Shown in pieces: positions 9,301 to 18,367 of a DNA stretch of 64,000 nt. Origin of the DNA: Bacteroides sp. OF04-15BH (GTDB taxonomy: Bacteria > Bacteroidota > Bacteroidia > Bacteroidales > Bacteroidaceae). The translations under genes were made by a program, and so were the position numbers. The notes below the pieces were generated by a model. It saw nothing but the letters and a program-made list of their open reading frames with translations, was not told where the DNA came from and did no database searches. Position 1 is the stretch's first letter. Every line of letters starts with the position of its first letter. The stretch spans positions 1-64,000 of the forward strand of contig NZ_QUEM01000011.1 of assembly GCF_003477995.1 (NCBI RefSeq), written 5' to 3'.

Positions 9301-9764
9301 AGAATCTCCTGATTGATTTCCGTTGACTTGGTCCATGTATGTTGCAAGGTGAGGTCTTCCAAGCTCCATTTCACTTTTTGCAGGTTTCCGTTGAGGCGCT
9401 TGCGACTCCGGGCCACATACCATTCGGCCCGGTATTCATGGTCGTTGCTTCCGGTAAACTCCAGAATGCTCCAGGCCTCTGCCGTATTCCGCCGCATCAG
9501 CTGGCGGCAGTCGTTGATGGTAAAGTCTTCGCTGCGGTCTTCCTCGGGCGAGGTATCGGTATAAGTTTCCTTGGCCGTTTTGTTCATGCGCGGCGTCTGG
9601 TTATAGAGCGCCAGACAGATACCATCCAGAATGGTGGTCTTTCCGCTTCCGGTATCTCCGCAGATGAGGAATACCGGTTCGCAGTCCAAAGGAGCCTGAT
9701 CAAAGCAGATTTCTGCCTCCTCGATGGACGCGATATTTTTTAGAATCAGTTTCTTGAGTTTCAT
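6321..9764 (-). CDS. sbcC: Exonuclease SbcC, SMC-like ATPase subunit
   Basis: 1147 aa. The ATPase head is split between the ends: Walker A CGDTGSGKTT (about 34-43) at the N-terminus, and the ABC signature STLSGGEGF (about 1045) plus Walker B VDTLFIDEGFGTL (about 1073) at the C-terminus. Between them lie two long Gln/Glu-rich coiled coils joined by a zinc hook, CPVC, at about residue 550. With SbcD it forms the Mre11/Rad50-type nuclease that opens DNA hairpins and processes blocked double-strand ends. It lies 24 bp downstream of sbcD and runs into the hydrolase gene with a 2-bp gap. All catalytic motifs are intact. Confidence 0.95.
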   Translation of the reverse strand: MKLKKLILKNIASIEEAEICFDQAPLDCEPVFLICGDTGSGKTTILDGICLALYNQTPRMNKTAKETYTDTSPEEDRSEDFTINDCRQLMRRNTAEAWSILEFTGSNDHEYRAEWYVARSRKRLNGNLQKVKWSLEDLTLQHTWTKSTEINQEILQAVGLNFAQYCRTALLAQGDFTQFLQSKEAEKSEILEKLTGTEIYSCIGAKIFALTRDKKRDYEEQQQRLGDIKILSEEEVNQILSEISGQEQELKGNEQEQQEIRRKSDWLKQEQELTEQIRKDEEKSQQITGQLNAPECKEKEEILSLWTETEEIRGIVKQKQRIAQEKQACRDSYRQLTEKYHRLLGDYSIWQTELQQLQQQRKRLELERQTLAPLIPMYEQSPVILGELRNLIRFEERIGKRHKELKDISEQLPRHQNRLQALQQEQKSREQHLEEQQKEIEHIRSLMGTDEYTRLQTEQKQLTDELLLLSRAQQVILLLKERVEQKQKSVTEQEQTQQALTKTGLQEEEARKAATQAAEAFRLSEELFEKQKLALSDWARELRNQLHRGDTCPVCGALVEKDLCEEDFRSALAPLQQELERKKQAKEQAEKVMIELQAHLKGLLDLNERQKKKLEDDKQAYRTAYQQTVEACAACGILQLQKETQALVDERIRLNKERQNEIGGRMKALQEQINRLNLKQQEKDRLQQETEKIRQEAHNEAVQIGRLQQGQEEVQRELQQDMQEKTATEESVYPKILWEDFRTDDSVSRNDWIERLEKETAHYLQQTEQYQKTLERIEQGEQQQKRIDEQRQIAVRTFPEWQTDTIPATGGTANGNLEADWTELSAKAIALNERIGRNEQEESQTRTAEKAFLDSHPALSAEKIAQMSALSGAVVEGYRKEIQQLKDLFLEYSANLQRSRQSYQELLEQKPELNEQDTPEHLQEQLAELTGRMAEIHQNIGRNRAQIESNAQNLKKSEELRAQAEQCKNSYMQWYRLCSLFGDEKGKKFRNIAQSFVLKELLERANFYLGHLTERYELSCQAGSLTILLTDWYQGGVSRPASTLSGGEGFLVSLSLALGLSSLNRQSLSVDTLFIDEGFGTLSSDYLNVVMDTLERLHQLGGKKVGIISHVEGLRERIKTQIQVKRIDQGRSSISVTNENEQIIQNI

Positions 9765-9788
9765 GAGTTGGTTTTTGAAAAGAAAAGA

Positions 9789-11042
9789 CTACAGTCCGTT
9801 ATTCTCTGAAAAATCTGCCGGTGCTTCCTGGTCACGGGTGGTTTCCTGCCAGGCTTCGAGCATCAGTTGGGCCAGTTCCTGTTCCATGGCCTCGCCTTCT
9901 TTCTCTTCGTAATACATTTGTGCGATTTCCACCGGTGATTTCTGCTTCAGTTCCTCGATGCTCAGTTCCTTGCGTTGCTGCATGTCGGCAGGGGATTCCT
10001 TTTCTATTTTTACGTAACAGAAGCGGCATTGCTTGTCTTGCAGCAGCGTGGTGATCCGGTCGAGGATATCCGGGGTGATGCTTCTGTCTGCCTTGAGATG
10101 CACCCGGATGTAGTCTTTCTGCTGCTCCGGCCACTGTTCCAGTGCCAGCAAGGCTTCGTCCAGCGTGCTTGCTTGCTGCGGCAGGGTAGTGAGCGGGCGC
10201 GGATTCTGTATCTCAATCGTTTTCAGTTGGGGGAGTTCGCCGTGCTGCTGTATTTCGAGTACGGTGACGGAGTGCGGGTAGTCCTCGTCAAAATCTATGG
10301 CCAGCGGACTGCCGCAGTAGGCCATGATCGGATACTCCTTCCGCACCAGATGGGGATAGTGGATGTGTCCCAGCGCCAGATAATCATATCCGTTGCCCAG
10401 TTCGTCGGGGGCGATGGTATCCATGCCTCCGATTATTTTCATTTCGTCGTCCGTTGCATCGCTTGCACTCACGGCCAGATGGGCGGTGAGAATGACCGGC
10501 AGCTGCTGTCGGTTCTTTTGTTGGATATGATCCAGAAGTCCTTGAAAAAAGGCCGGTTGCCTTTCTTCCCGGTTAAGAGTTCCGTTCTCGGATGGAAAGT
10601 TATGCGGATAGACGTGCGGCACGGCCCCGATATAACCGATGACATTTCCGGCCGGGTCGGTCACTTCCAGGATATGCTGTTCCCAGTCCGTACTGCGGTC
10701 TGCCTTACGTGCAATGTTTCCGATGACGGTGACATTGAAATGCTGCCACAGACTGCGGTCAATCTCCAGTTTGGCGCAACTGTCGTGATTGCCGGCAGTA
10801 ACGACAATCTGTGTGGTGGGGCATGCCTGATGGATGGCCAGCAGCCCTTCGGTATACATTTTCTGGGTGGCCGACGAGGGAGTCGTGGTATGATAGATAT
10901 CCCCGCAGATGAGCAGGACATCCGGTTCTTCCCGGCCCACAATATCCCGAAGCTGATCCAGAAATGCCTGTTGCTCTTCGCTCCGGTCGTAATTATACAA
11001 ACTGTGTCCCAGATGCCAGTCGCTGGTGTGTATTAATTTCAT
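9789..11042 (-). CDS. sbcD: Exonuclease SbcD, metallophosphoesterase subunit
   Basis: 417 aa. All Mre11/SbcD phosphoesterase motifs are present in order: HTSDWHLGH (residues about 5-13), LICGDIYHT (about 45), TAGNHDS (about 82), and a late LGHIHYPH (about 220), which together bind the two Mn ions. A C-terminal capping region follows. It is the nuclease partner of SbcC immediately downstream and the first gene of the minus-strand run. The start is fixed by the near-terminal DWHLG motif. A -7-like TAACTTTG lies about 60 bp upstream. Confidence 0.95.
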   Translation of the reverse strand: MKLIHTSDWHLGHSLYNYDRSEEQQAFLDQLRDIVGREEPDVLLICGDIYHTTTPSSATQKMYTEGLLAIHQACPTTQIVVTAGNHDSCAKLEIDRSLWQHFNVTVIGNIARKADRSTDWEQHILEVTDPAGNVIGYIGAVPHVYPHNFPSENGTLNREERQPAFFQGLLDHIQQKNRQQLPVILTAHLAVSASDATDDEMKIIGGMDTIAPDELGNGYDYLALGHIHYPHLVRKEYPIMAYCGSPLAIDFDEDYPHSVTVLEIQQHGELPQLKTIEIQNPRPLTTLPQQASTLDEALLALEQWPEQQKDYIRVHLKADRSITPDILDRITTLLQDKQCRFCYVKIEKESPADMQQRKELSIEELKQKSPVEIAQMYYEEKEGEAMEQELAQLMLEAWQETTRDQEAPADFSENNGL

Positions 11043-11103
11043 AAGCAGACAATGAACGGTTGTTTTGAATAAGGTTTCCGGAAAGAGTTTCTTTCCACAA
11101 GAA

Positions 11104-11111
11104 CAAAGTTA
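11104..11111 (-). promoter_or_regulatory. -7 element upstream of sbcD
   Basis: Read on the minus strand, TAACTTTG matches the Bacteroidetes -7 consensus TAnnTTTG, 62 bp before the sbcD start codon. No good TTTG -33 is seen at the expected distance. Confidence 0.45.
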
Positions 11112-11150
11112 GTAAAAAGTTTCCTGAACGACAGACGGGAAACATGTTTT

Positions 11151-11189
11151 TTAAAAAGTTAATGGGAACACATACATGTTCCCATTAAC
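11151..11189 (-). terminator. Intrinsic terminator downstream of aroC
   Basis: A perfect 13-bp inverted repeat GTTAATGGGAACA/TGTTCCCATTAAC (11158-11170 and 11177-11189) with a 6-nt loop is followed on the minus strand by UUUUU. It ends the aroC transcript and insulates sbcD. The 120 bp between aroC and the hairpin hold no gene. Confidence 0.85.
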
Positions 11190-11311
11190 CATCACAAAAC
11201 TAAACTAGATCTTTTAACTAAGTTACTACATTTAGAGTTTCACAACTCCTAGTTGCAAAGATAATATGATTTTATTGATCTCCAAATGAAATGAGTTATT
11301 CTCAGTCAAAG

Positions 11312-12388
11312 TTATAATTTTGTAGTTTTATTTAATAAATAGTAGTCTAAAATGACCATGGCTGCCATAGATTCCACGATAGGAACGGCACGCGGCAATA
11401 CGCAGGCATCGTGTCGGCCCCGGGCTTTCAGAACAGTGTCTTCACCGTCGATGGTCACCGTTTCCTGCTCCATCAACAGGGTCGCTACCGGCTTGAAGGC
11501 CACACGGAAGTAAATGTCCTGTCCGTTGCTGATGCCTCCCTGAATGCCGCCACTGTTGTTTGTGCGGGTGTTGATGCGTCCGTTGTCGTTGAAGAACAGG
11601 TCGTTCTGCATCTTTCCGGTCTGGCTGACACCGGAAAATCCCTGTCCGTATTCAAAACCTTTTACGGCGTTGATGCTCAGCATGGCCTGTCCCAGGGCGG
11701 CATGCAACTTGCCGAATACCGGTTCGCCCAGTCCCACGGGGCATCCTTTAATCACTCCGGTGATGATTCCGCCGATGGTGTTTCCTTCCGCTTTTACCTC
11801 TTCTATTCTGCGGGCCATGCGTGCTGCCGTTTCCGGATCGGGACAGCGCACATTATTTTGCTCGATCTGTGCCGGATCATAATGCGTATAGTCCTGCGAC
11901 AGGGCGATGTCGCCCACCTGTGAGGTATAGGCATAAATCTGCACTCCCAACTGCTTGAGAGCCATTTTGGCCAAAGCACCGGCCACACAGCGTGCAATGG
12001 TTTCGCGGGCCGAAGAGCGTCCGCCACCGGCATGGTCGCGCAAACCGTATTTCTGCGTGTAGGTAAAGTCCGCGTGTGAAGGGCGGAACACATTGCGGAT
12101 ATTGTCGTAATCGTTGGAATGCTGGTTCTGGTTTCGGATGATGAAACCGATGGGGCATCCCGTGGATTTCCCTTCAAAAATTCCGGAGAGGAACTCCACC
12201 CGGTCATTTTCCTTTCTTGGAGTAGTCAGAAGGCTTTGTCCCGGCCTTCTTCTGTTCAGTTCACTCTGGACAAACTCCTCGTCGATTTCGATGCCGGCCG
12301 GAAATCCGTCGATGACTCCGCCTACAGCCGGTCCGTGGCTTTCTCCGAAACTGGTCAGTCTGAATATATTACCGAAACTGTTGCTCAT
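11312..12388 (-). CDS. aroC: Chorismate synthase
   Basis: 358 aa, full length. It converts 5-enolpyruvylshikimate-3-phosphate to chorismate, the last common step to Phe, Tyr, Trp and folate, using reduced FMN. Signatures seen: [17 protein letters not shown] near the N-terminus, [17 protein letters not shown] in the middle, and [18 protein letters not shown] near the C-terminus. It lies 34 bp downstream of slyD on the same strand and is closed by a hairpin terminator. No other shikimate-pathway gene is in the window. Confidence 0.95.
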   Translation of the reverse strand: MSNSFGNIFRLTSFGESHGPAVGGVIDGFPAGIEIDEEFVQSELNRRRPGQSLLTTPRKENDRVEFLSGIFEGKSTGCPIGFIIRNQNQHSNDYDNIRNVFRPSHADFTYTQKYGLRDHAGGGRSSARETIARCVAGALAKMALKQLGVQIYAYTSQVGDIALSQDYTHYDPAQIEQNNVRCPDPETAARMARRIEEVKAEGNTIGGIITGVIKGCPVGLGEPVFGKLHAALGQAMLSINAVKGFEYGQGFSGVSQTGKMQNDLFFNDNGRINTRTNNSGGIQGGISNGQDIYFRVAFKPVATLLMEQETVTIDGEDTVLKARGRHDACVLPRAVPIVESMAAMVILDYYLLNKTTKL

Positions 12389-12422
12389 AACTGAATCCGA
12401 TCAAAAATGGTTGAATATCCGA

Positions 12423-13007
12423 TTAGTGGCAACCGCAACCGCTGCCTTCTTCGCCGCATCCGCCGCACTCGTGGTCGCCACAGCCGCCACCGCAACCGCC
12501 GCCACAGCCTTCGCCGCTCAGCATGTTCAGCATTTCCTGAATTTCTTCTTTGGTAGCCTCACGATGCTCAACCACTTCACCGATGAAGTGCAGCTCCTTG
12601 CCGGCCAATGGGTGATTCAGGTCTACCGTTACTTTATCACCGACGATTTCTACGATAGTACCGTTGAAACGGGCACCGTCAGCGTTCATCAAAGGAACGA
12701 CAGCTCCCGGGTAGATGTGCTCGGTGTCGAACTTGCCGTTGATGGTGAATACCGCCTTGTCCAGCTCCAGCACTCTTTCCTGCTCGTAAGGACCGTAAGC
12801 CTCGTCTACAGTCAGGGTGAAGTCAAACTGTCCGCCTTTTTCCAGCGGTTTGATATGTGCTTCGAAAGCATCCAAAGTAGTGCCCATGTCAGAGATAAAC
12901 TGGAAAGGGTGCTCCTTGGTAGCTTTTTCTACCAGTTCATTTTTACCGTCGAAATCAGAATACAGTTCGTAAGCTACGGTGATGTACTTGTTTGATGTGG
13001 TGTTCAT
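12423..13007 (-). CDS. slyD: FKBP-type peptidyl-prolyl isomerase, SlyD-like
   Basis: 194 aa. SlyD layout: a split FKBP domain carrying the inserted chaperone (IF) flap (residues about 1-150), then a metal-binding tail. The tail is unusually dense in Gly/Cys/His, with repeated GGGCGGGCG and ending in CGCH, able to bind Ni or Zn. In other bacteria SlyD folds proteins and supplies nickel to hydrogenase maturation; no hydrogenase gene is nearby here. The start is placed at MNTTSNKYITV because the frame upstream (MIFQLNKQKE) is an A-rich leader of the kind found in front of Bacteroidales starts. Confidence 0.9.
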   Translation of the reverse strand: MNTTSNKYITVAYELYSDFDGKNELVEKATKEHPFQFISDMGTTLDAFEAHIKPLEKGGQFDFTLTVDEAYGPYEQERVLELDKAVFTINGKFDTEHIYPGAVVPLMNADGARFNGTIVEIVGDKVTVDLNHPLAGKELHFIGEVVEHREATKEEIQEMLNMLSGEGCGGGCGGGCGDHECGGCGEEGSGCGCH

Positions 13008-13324
13008 TGTTTCTTTTTGTTTGTTAAGTTGAAAAATCATACTCGGAATGCAGGAATTCTATACAATATAAAATATAATAATGAGCGATTATCCTGATTC
13101 CATTAGGGCAAAGATACAATTTTTTTAGGAATACCGCCATGCCTTCTTGGCGTTTTGTCGCTTTTTTTATCGTGTCAGGCGGTTCTCTTCCTTTTCCTGC
13201 CGTTGCCATACCCTGCTTATGCTGACATTAATCTTTCTTTTTGTAGGAATCTTCTTATAATTTATTTTTAAAATGATGATTTTTCTTTTAAATCGTATTT
13301 TTGGAGCTTTTTTTGCTAAATATT

Positions 13325-13356
13325 TTTGTTTAGAACAAAAAAACAATCTAAATTTG
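13325..13356 (+). promoter_or_regulatory. Promoter of the ilv operon
   Basis: -33 TTTG (13325-13328), 20-bp spacer, -7 TAAATTTG (13349-13356): an exact match to the Bacteroidetes vegetative promoter. ATG of ilvD is at 13388, leaving a leader of roughly 25 nt, too short for a leader-peptide attenuator or riboswitch. The remaining 13041-13324 is AT-rich and gene-free. Confidence 0.85.
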
Positions 13357-13387
13357 TGTTCTGAATTTATAAACAGAAGATAAACAC

Positions 13388-15193
13388 ATGAAAAATAGAT
13401 TACGTAGTGCACAGAGCACAGAAGGACGCCGTATGGCAGGAGCCCGTGCCCTGTGGGTGGCCAACGGCATGAAGCGCGAGCAGTTCGGAAAGCCCATTAT
13501 TGCGATCGTTAACTCTTTTACGCAATTTGTTCCGGGCCACACGCACCTGCACGAGGTGGGACAGATGGTCAAGGCCGAGATCGAGAAACTGGGTTGTTAT
13601 GCTGCCGAGTTCAATACCATTGCCATTGACGACGGTATTGCCATGGGACATGACGGTATGTTGTATTCCTTGCCGTCACGCGACCTGATTGCCGACAGTG
13701 TGGAATATATGGTCAATGCACACAAGGCCGATGCGATGATCTGTATTTCGAATTGCGATAAGATTACTCCGGGAATGCTGATGGCCAGCATGCGTCTGAA
13801 TATTCCTACCGTATTTGTTTCCGGTGGCCCGATGGAGGCACATAAATACAACGGTGCCAATGCCGACCTGATTACCGCTATGGTGAAGGCGGCTGATGTA
13901 ACTGTTAGCGACGAGGAAATCCAACAGATTGAGTCCTGCGCCTGCCCCGGTTGTGGAAGCTGTTCGGGAATGTTTACCGCTAACTCCATGAACTGTCTGA
14001 CCGAGGCTATCGGTCTGTCATTGCCCGGCAACGGAACAATTCTGGCTACTCATACCAACCGCATCCAGCTCTTCAAGGATGCTGCCCGCCTGATTGTGGC
14101 CAATGCCTTGAAATATTATGAGGAGGGCGATGACAGCGTGTTGCCGCGCAGCATTGCTACCCGCCAGGCTTTCCTGAATGCCATGACCTTGGATATCGCT
14201 ATGGGCGGTTCTTCCAACACCGTGCTTCACTTGCTGGCCGTAGCCAACGAGGCCGGAGTGGATTTCCAGATGAGCGATATTGACGCTTTGAGCCGCAAGG
14301 TTCCTTGCTTGTGCAAGTTGTCACCGAATACCGCTAAATATTCCATTCAGGAGTGTAACCGTGCCGGTGGTATCCTGAACATTCTGGCCGAACTGAACCG
14401 TGCGGGCCTGTTGGACACCAGCTGTCACCGGGTGAACGGAACAACTTTGGCCGAGGACATTGCCAAATACGATGTGACCGGTTCTACAGTAGATGCCGAG
14501 GCCATGCGTATCTATACCAGCGCGCCGGGAGGGGTGTTCAGTAACAAGATGGGCTCACAGAGTAAGGTGTACGATTCACTCGATACCGACCGTGCTGAAG
14601 GTTGTATCCGCGATGTGGCACATGCCTACAGTAAAGACGGTGGTCTGGCCGTGCTCTTCGGAAATATTGCACAGGGTGGTTGCGTTGTAAAGACCGCCGG
14701 TGTGGACGAAAGCATCTGGCATTTCTGTGGCCCGGCCAAAGTATTCGACTCTCAGGAAGATGCCTGCGAAGGAATCCTGAACGGAGCGGTGCAGAGCGGA
14801 GACGTGGTGGTCATCACTCACGAAGGACCGAAGGGAGGTCCCGGTATGCAGGAAATGCTTTATCCGACCTCTTACCTCAAGAGCCGTCATTTAGGAAAGG
14901 AATGCGCCCTGATTACCGACGGACGTTTCTCTGGCGGTACTTCCGGACTGAGTATCGGACATATTTCTCCTGAAGCCGCTTCTGGCGGTAACATCGGAAA
15001 GATTGTCGATGGTGACCTGATAGAGATTGATATTCCGAGCCGAAGCATCAACGTGAAGTTGAGTGACGAAGAACTGGCTGCCCGTCCGCAGCGTCCGATG
15101 ACCCGCAAACGCGTGGTGCCGAAGTCACTCAAGGCCTATGCTTCGATGGTAAGCTCTGCTGATAAGGGAGGAGTAAGAATTATTAACGACTAG
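13388..15193 (+). CDS. ilvD: Dihydroxy-acid dehydratase
   Basis: 601 aa, full length. It dehydrates 2,3-dihydroxy-isovalerate or -methylvalerate to the 2-oxo acids of valine/leucine and isoleucine synthesis, using an Fe-S cluster. The family signatures are [16 protein letters not shown] and the Cys-rich [19 protein letters not shown], giving the cluster cysteines, and late [20 protein letters not shown]. First gene of the operon, 13 bp before ilvB. Confidence 0.97.
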   Translation: MKNRLRSAQSTEGRRMAGARALWVANGMKREQFGKPIIAIVNSFTQFVPGHTHLHEVGQMVKAEIEKLGCYAAEFNTIAIDDGIAMGHDGMLYSLPSRDLIADSVEYMVNAHKADAMICISNCDKITPGMLMASMRLNIPTVFVSGGPMEAHKYNGANADLITAMVKAADVTVSDEEIQQIESCACPGCGSCSGMFTANSMNCLTEAIGLSLPGNGTILATHTNRIQLFKDAARLIVANALKYYEEGDDSVLPRSIATRQAFLNAMTLDIAMGGSSNTVLHLLAVANEAGVDFQMSDIDALSRKVPCLCKLSPNTAKYSIQECNRAGGILNILAELNRAGLLDTSCHRVNGTTLAEDIAKYDVTGSTVDAEAMRIYTSAPGGVFSNKMGSQSKVYDSLDTDRAEGCIRDVAHAYSKDGGLAVLFGNIAQGGCVVKTAGVDESIWHFCGPAKVFDSQEDACEGILNGAVQSGDVVVITHEGPKGGPGMQEMLYPTSYLKSRHLGKECALITDGRFSGGTSGLSIGHISPEAASGGNIGKIVDGDLIEIDIPSRSINVKLSDEELAARPQRPMTRKRVVPKSLKAYASMVSSADKGGVRIIND

Positions 15194-15206
15194 CCGATTA
15201 AGAAAC

Positions 15207-16907
15207 ATGGAAAAACAAAAGATAACTGGAGCAGAAGCGTTGATGCGCTCCTTGGAGCACGAGGGGGTAACCACCTTATTCGGTTATCCCGGCGGTGCCA
15301 TCATGCCGGCATTCGACGCTTTGTACGATCATAAAGAAACATTGAATCACATTCTTGTGCGTCACGAGCAGGCGGCAGCCCATGCGGCACAGGGGTATGC
15401 CCGTGTGTCCGGTAAGGTGGGTGTGTGTCTGGTGACCAGCGGTCCCGGTGCTACCAATACGATTACCGGTATTGCCGATGCCATGATGGACAGCACTCCG
15501 ATTGTAGTCATCTGTGGTCAGGTGGGTGCTTCTATGTTGGGAACCGATGCTTTTCAGGAATGTGACTTGGTAGGTGTCACCCAGCCAATCACCAAATGGG
15601 CCTATCAGATCCGTCGTCCGGAAGATGTAGCCTGGGCGGTGAGCCGTGCGTTTTATATTGCCCGTAGCGGTCGTCCCGGTCCGGTTGTGCTCGACTTTGC
15701 CAAGAACGCGCAGACCGAGTTGGTAGACTACGAACCGGAAACCATCGACTTTATCCGCAGTTATGTGCCGGTGCCGAAAATAGAAGATGAGGCCATTCAG
15801 GAAGCTGCCCGCATGATTAACGAAGCCAAGAAACCTTTGGTACTCGTGGGTCAGGGTGTTGAATTGGGCGGTGCACAGGAAGAAATCCGTGCTTTCCTCG
15901 AAAAAGCCGATATGCCTGCCGGTTGCACTTTGTTGGGACTCTCAGCTCTGCCTTCCGATCATCCGTTGAATAAGGGTATGCTCGGTATGCACGGTAGTCT
16001 GGCCACCAACCGCAAGACTCAGGAATGCGACCTGCTGATTGCGGTGGGTATGCGTTTCGATGACCGTATTACCGGAAAGCTCAGCACTTACGCCACTCAG
16101 GCCAAGAAAATTCATTTCGATATCGACCCGAGCGAAATCAACAAGAATGTAGTCGTTGATCTGGCAGTATTGGGTAATTGTAAGGAAACCTTGAGTGCCG
16201 TAACCGCCCTGTTGAAGGAGCAGAAGCACACCGAGTGGATCGAGAGCTTCAACGAACACTATGAAGAAGAGCGCGTCCGCGTGATTGAACCTGAGATTCA
16301 TCCACAGGAAGGACCGATCAAGATGGGAGAAGTTGTGCGCAAGGTTACGGAAATGACCGATAACAAAGCCATTCTGGTGACCGACGTAGGCCAGAACCAG
16401 ATGCTGGCAGCCCGTTACTTCAAGTTTACCGAAAAGCGGAGTATGGTAACTTCCGGCGGTATGGGAACTATGGGATTCGGACTTCCGGCAGCTGTAGGCG
16501 CTACCTTCGGAGCACCCGACCGTCTGGTATGCGCCTTTATGGGCGACGGCGGTATCCAGATGTCCATTCAGGAGTTCGGAACCATCATGGAACAGCAAGC
16601 TCCGGTGAAGATCATTCTGCTCAACAACAACTATCTGGGCAATGTGCGGCAGTGGCAGGAAATGTTCTTCCATCACCGCTATTCATTCACTCCGATGCTC
16701 AACCCCGATTATGAGAAGATTGCTTCGGCCTACAACATACCGTCTGAAACGGTTGTCGAGCGTGCCGATTTGGAGAAGGCCATCGACAAGATGATCCATA
16801 CCGACGGACCATACCTGTTGCAGGTGGCTGTAATCGAAGAGGGAGAAGTACTGCCCATGTGTTGCCCCGGCAATGATGTGGACGATATGTTGTTAGAGAT
16901 TAAATAA
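15207..16907 (+). CDS. ilvB: Acetolactate synthase, large (catalytic) subunit
   Basis: 566 aa, TPP- and FAD-dependent. It condenses pyruvate with pyruvate or 2-oxobutyrate, the committed step to branched-chain amino acids. N-terminal TLFGYPGGAIMPAFD and the activating Glu in LVRHEQAAAHAAQGYAR are intact. The C-terminal TPP/Mg motif begins GDGGIQMSIQEFG and ends LLNNNYLG. It pairs with the regulatory subunit encoded 12 bp downstream. Confidence 0.96.
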   Translation: MEKQKITGAEALMRSLEHEGVTTLFGYPGGAIMPAFDALYDHKETLNHILVRHEQAAAHAAQGYARVSGKVGVCLVTSGPGATNTITGIADAMMDSTPIVVICGQVGASMLGTDAFQECDLVGVTQPITKWAYQIRRPEDVAWAVSRAFYIARSGRPGPVVLDFAKNAQTELVDYEPETIDFIRSYVPVPKIEDEAIQEAARMINEAKKPLVLVGQGVELGGAQEEIRAFLEKADMPAGCTLLGLSALPSDHPLNKGMLGMHGSLATNRKTQECDLLIAVGMRFDDRITGKLSTYATQAKKIHFDIDPSEINKNVVVDLAVLGNCKETLSAVTALLKEQKHTEWIESFNEHYEEERVRVIEPEIHPQEGPIKMGEVVRKVTEMTDNKAILVTDVGQNQMLAARYFKFTEKRSMVTSGGMGTMGFGLPAAVGATFGAPDRLVCAFMGDGGIQMSIQEFGTIMEQQAPVKIILLNNNYLGNVRQWQEMFFHHRYSFTPMLNPDYEKIASAYNIPSETVVERADLEKAIDKMIHTDGPYLLQVAVIEEGEVLPMCCPGNDVDDMLLEIK

Positions 16908-16919
16908 GGAGATTGAAAC

Positions 16920-17492
16920 ATGGAACAAGATAAGAAGTTTTACACCCTGATCGTTTTCTCTGAGAACTTTGCCGGTGTATTGAATCAGGTTACTGCCGTA
17001 TTTACCCGTCGGCAGGTAAACATTGAGAGTCTGAATGTGTCGGCTTCCAGCATCAAGGGTGTGCATAAATATACCATTACCTGCTGGACAACCGAAGAGC
17101 AGATTGTGATCATCACCAAGCAGATCGAAAAGAAAATTGATGTGCTTCAGGCCAACTACTTTACCGACGATGAAATCTTCATTCAGGAAGTGGCTCTGTA
17201 TAAGCTCGCCACTCCGGTAGTGCTTGACACACCTCAGGTTTCTGAAGAGGTGCGCCGTCACGGAGCACAGATTGTGGAGGTGAATCCAACCTATACCGTA
17301 GTGACCAAAAAAGGACGTACCGAAGATATTATGTCGCTCTATCATGCGTTGAACCAGTGGAACTGTGTGCTGCAATACGTACGTTCCGGTCGCATTGCCA
17401 TCACCAAGAGCTGCATTGAATATCTGGACCGTTTCCTGGCCGAGCGTCGCGAGTCTTATGAGGCTCAGAAGAAACAACAAGCCAACGGATAA
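16920..17492 (+). CDS. ilvN: Acetolactate synthase, small (regulatory) subunit
   Basis: 190 aa. An N-terminal ACT domain (residues about 8-80, FSENFAGVLNQVTAVFTRR) is the site where valine-type feedback inhibitors bind in the family, followed by the ALS small-subunit C-terminal domain. It is a long small subunit, nearer the IlvH than the short IlvN type of E. coli, so the symbol could equally be ilvH. Located between ilvB and the thioesterase gene, with gaps of 12 and 3 bp. Confidence 0.93.
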   Translation: MEQDKKFYTLIVFSENFAGVLNQVTAVFTRRQVNIESLNVSASSIKGVHKYTITCWTTEEQIVIITKQIEKKIDVLQANYFTDDEIFIQEVALYKLATPVVLDTPQVSEEVRRHGAQIVEVNPTYTVVTKKGRTEDIMSLYHALNQWNCVLQYVRSGRIAITKSCIEYLDRFLAERRESYEAQKKQQANG

Positions 17493-17495
17493 GTC

Positions 17496-18260
17496 ATGGA
17501 GCACAGTAAGATAGGAACCTATCGGCTGGTAGCCGAGCCGTTTCATGTAGATTTCAGCGGTTCGCTCTTTTTGGGTGTACTGGGCAATCATCTGCTCAAC
17601 TGCGCCGGTTTTCATGCCAAGGAGCGCGGTTTCGGTATGGCTTCTCTGAATGAAAGCAACTACACCTGGGTGCTTTCGCGCCTTGTGGTCGAGATGGAGC
17701 GTATGCCGAAGGAGTTCGAAGAGTTTACGGTAGACACCTGGATCGAGAATGTGTATCGCCTGTTTACCGACCGTAACTTTGCCGTGTGCGACGCTTCCGG
17801 TACCCCCATCGGTTATGCCCGTTCCATTTGGGCCATGATCAATATGGATACCCGTAAGCCTGCGGACCTGTTGCTGATGCACGACGGGCATATTGTGGAC
17901 TATATCGAGAGCGAGAAGCCTTGTCCCATCGAGAAGTTCTCCCGCATCAAACTGAGCAATCCCGAGTGCGTGCGCACCTATCCGGTGGTGTATAGCGATA
18001 TAGACGTGAACGGACATGTAAACAGTGTGAAATATGTGGAGCATGTGCTCGATCTGTTTCCGCTTGAGACCTATCGCACTCAGTATATCCGCCGCTTCGA
18101 AGTGGCCTATATCGCTGAGGGGCATGTGGGAGATACCTTGCTGTTTTACAAGGAATCCTGTGGTGACGGAGTGTACGATATCGAGATACGCCGAGCCCCT
18201 GTAGCCGATGGCAAGGAAGAGACATTATGTCGCTTTAGAATATATTTTAGTAATAAATAG
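17496..18260 (+). CDS. Acyl-ACP thioesterase inside the ilv operon
   Basis: 254 aa double-hotdog protein of the FatA/FatB-like acyl-ACP thioesterase family. The first hotdog contains SLNESNYTWVLSRLVVEM and FTVDTWIENVYRLFTDRNF; the second contains DIDVNGHVNSVKYVEHVLD, whose Asn-x-His-x-x-Asn pattern matches the catalytic Asp/Asn/His region of plant FAT enzymes. It would release free fatty acids from ACP. Its start is 3 bp after the ilvN stop, so it is co-transcribed and probably translationally coupled. A plausible link is that branched-chain 2-oxo acids prime iso/anteiso fatty acids, so amino-acid flux and lipid chain release share one transcript. That link is inference. Confidence 0.88.
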   Translation: MEHSKIGTYRLVAEPFHVDFSGSLFLGVLGNHLLNCAGFHAKERGFGMASLNESNYTWVLSRLVVEMERMPKEFEEFTVDTWIENVYRLFTDRNFAVCDASGTPIGYARSIWAMINMDTRKPADLLLMHDGHIVDYIESEKPCPIEKFSRIKLSNPECVRTYPVVYSDIDVNGHVNSVKYVEHVLDLFPLETYRTQYIRRFEVAYIAEGHVGDTLLFYKESCGDGVYDIEIRRAPVADGKEETLCRFRIYFSNK

Positions 18261-18284
18261 TAGCTTTTTATTCGTTATATAAAA

Positions 18285-18300
18285 TAAATTTGTATATTTG
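18285..18300 (+). promoter_or_regulatory. Possible internal promoter before ilvC
   Basis: Two back-to-back -7-like octamers, TAAATTTG (18285-18292) and TATATTTG (18293-18300), lie in the 107-bp gap before ilvC. No clear TTTG -33 accompanies either. ilvC may be read both from the operon promoter and from here. Confidence 0.45.
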
Positions 18301-18367
18301 CTGGCGATTAGATTTTAAATAGAAAAAGAAATACCAGTAATAAACAACACAATAAAAAATTAGAAAA

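Noticed and set aside
16893..18125. 410-codon minus-strand frame opposite ilvN and the thioesterase
   Set aside because: Spans two well-supported genes on the other strand; His-rich composition typical of an antisense shadow.
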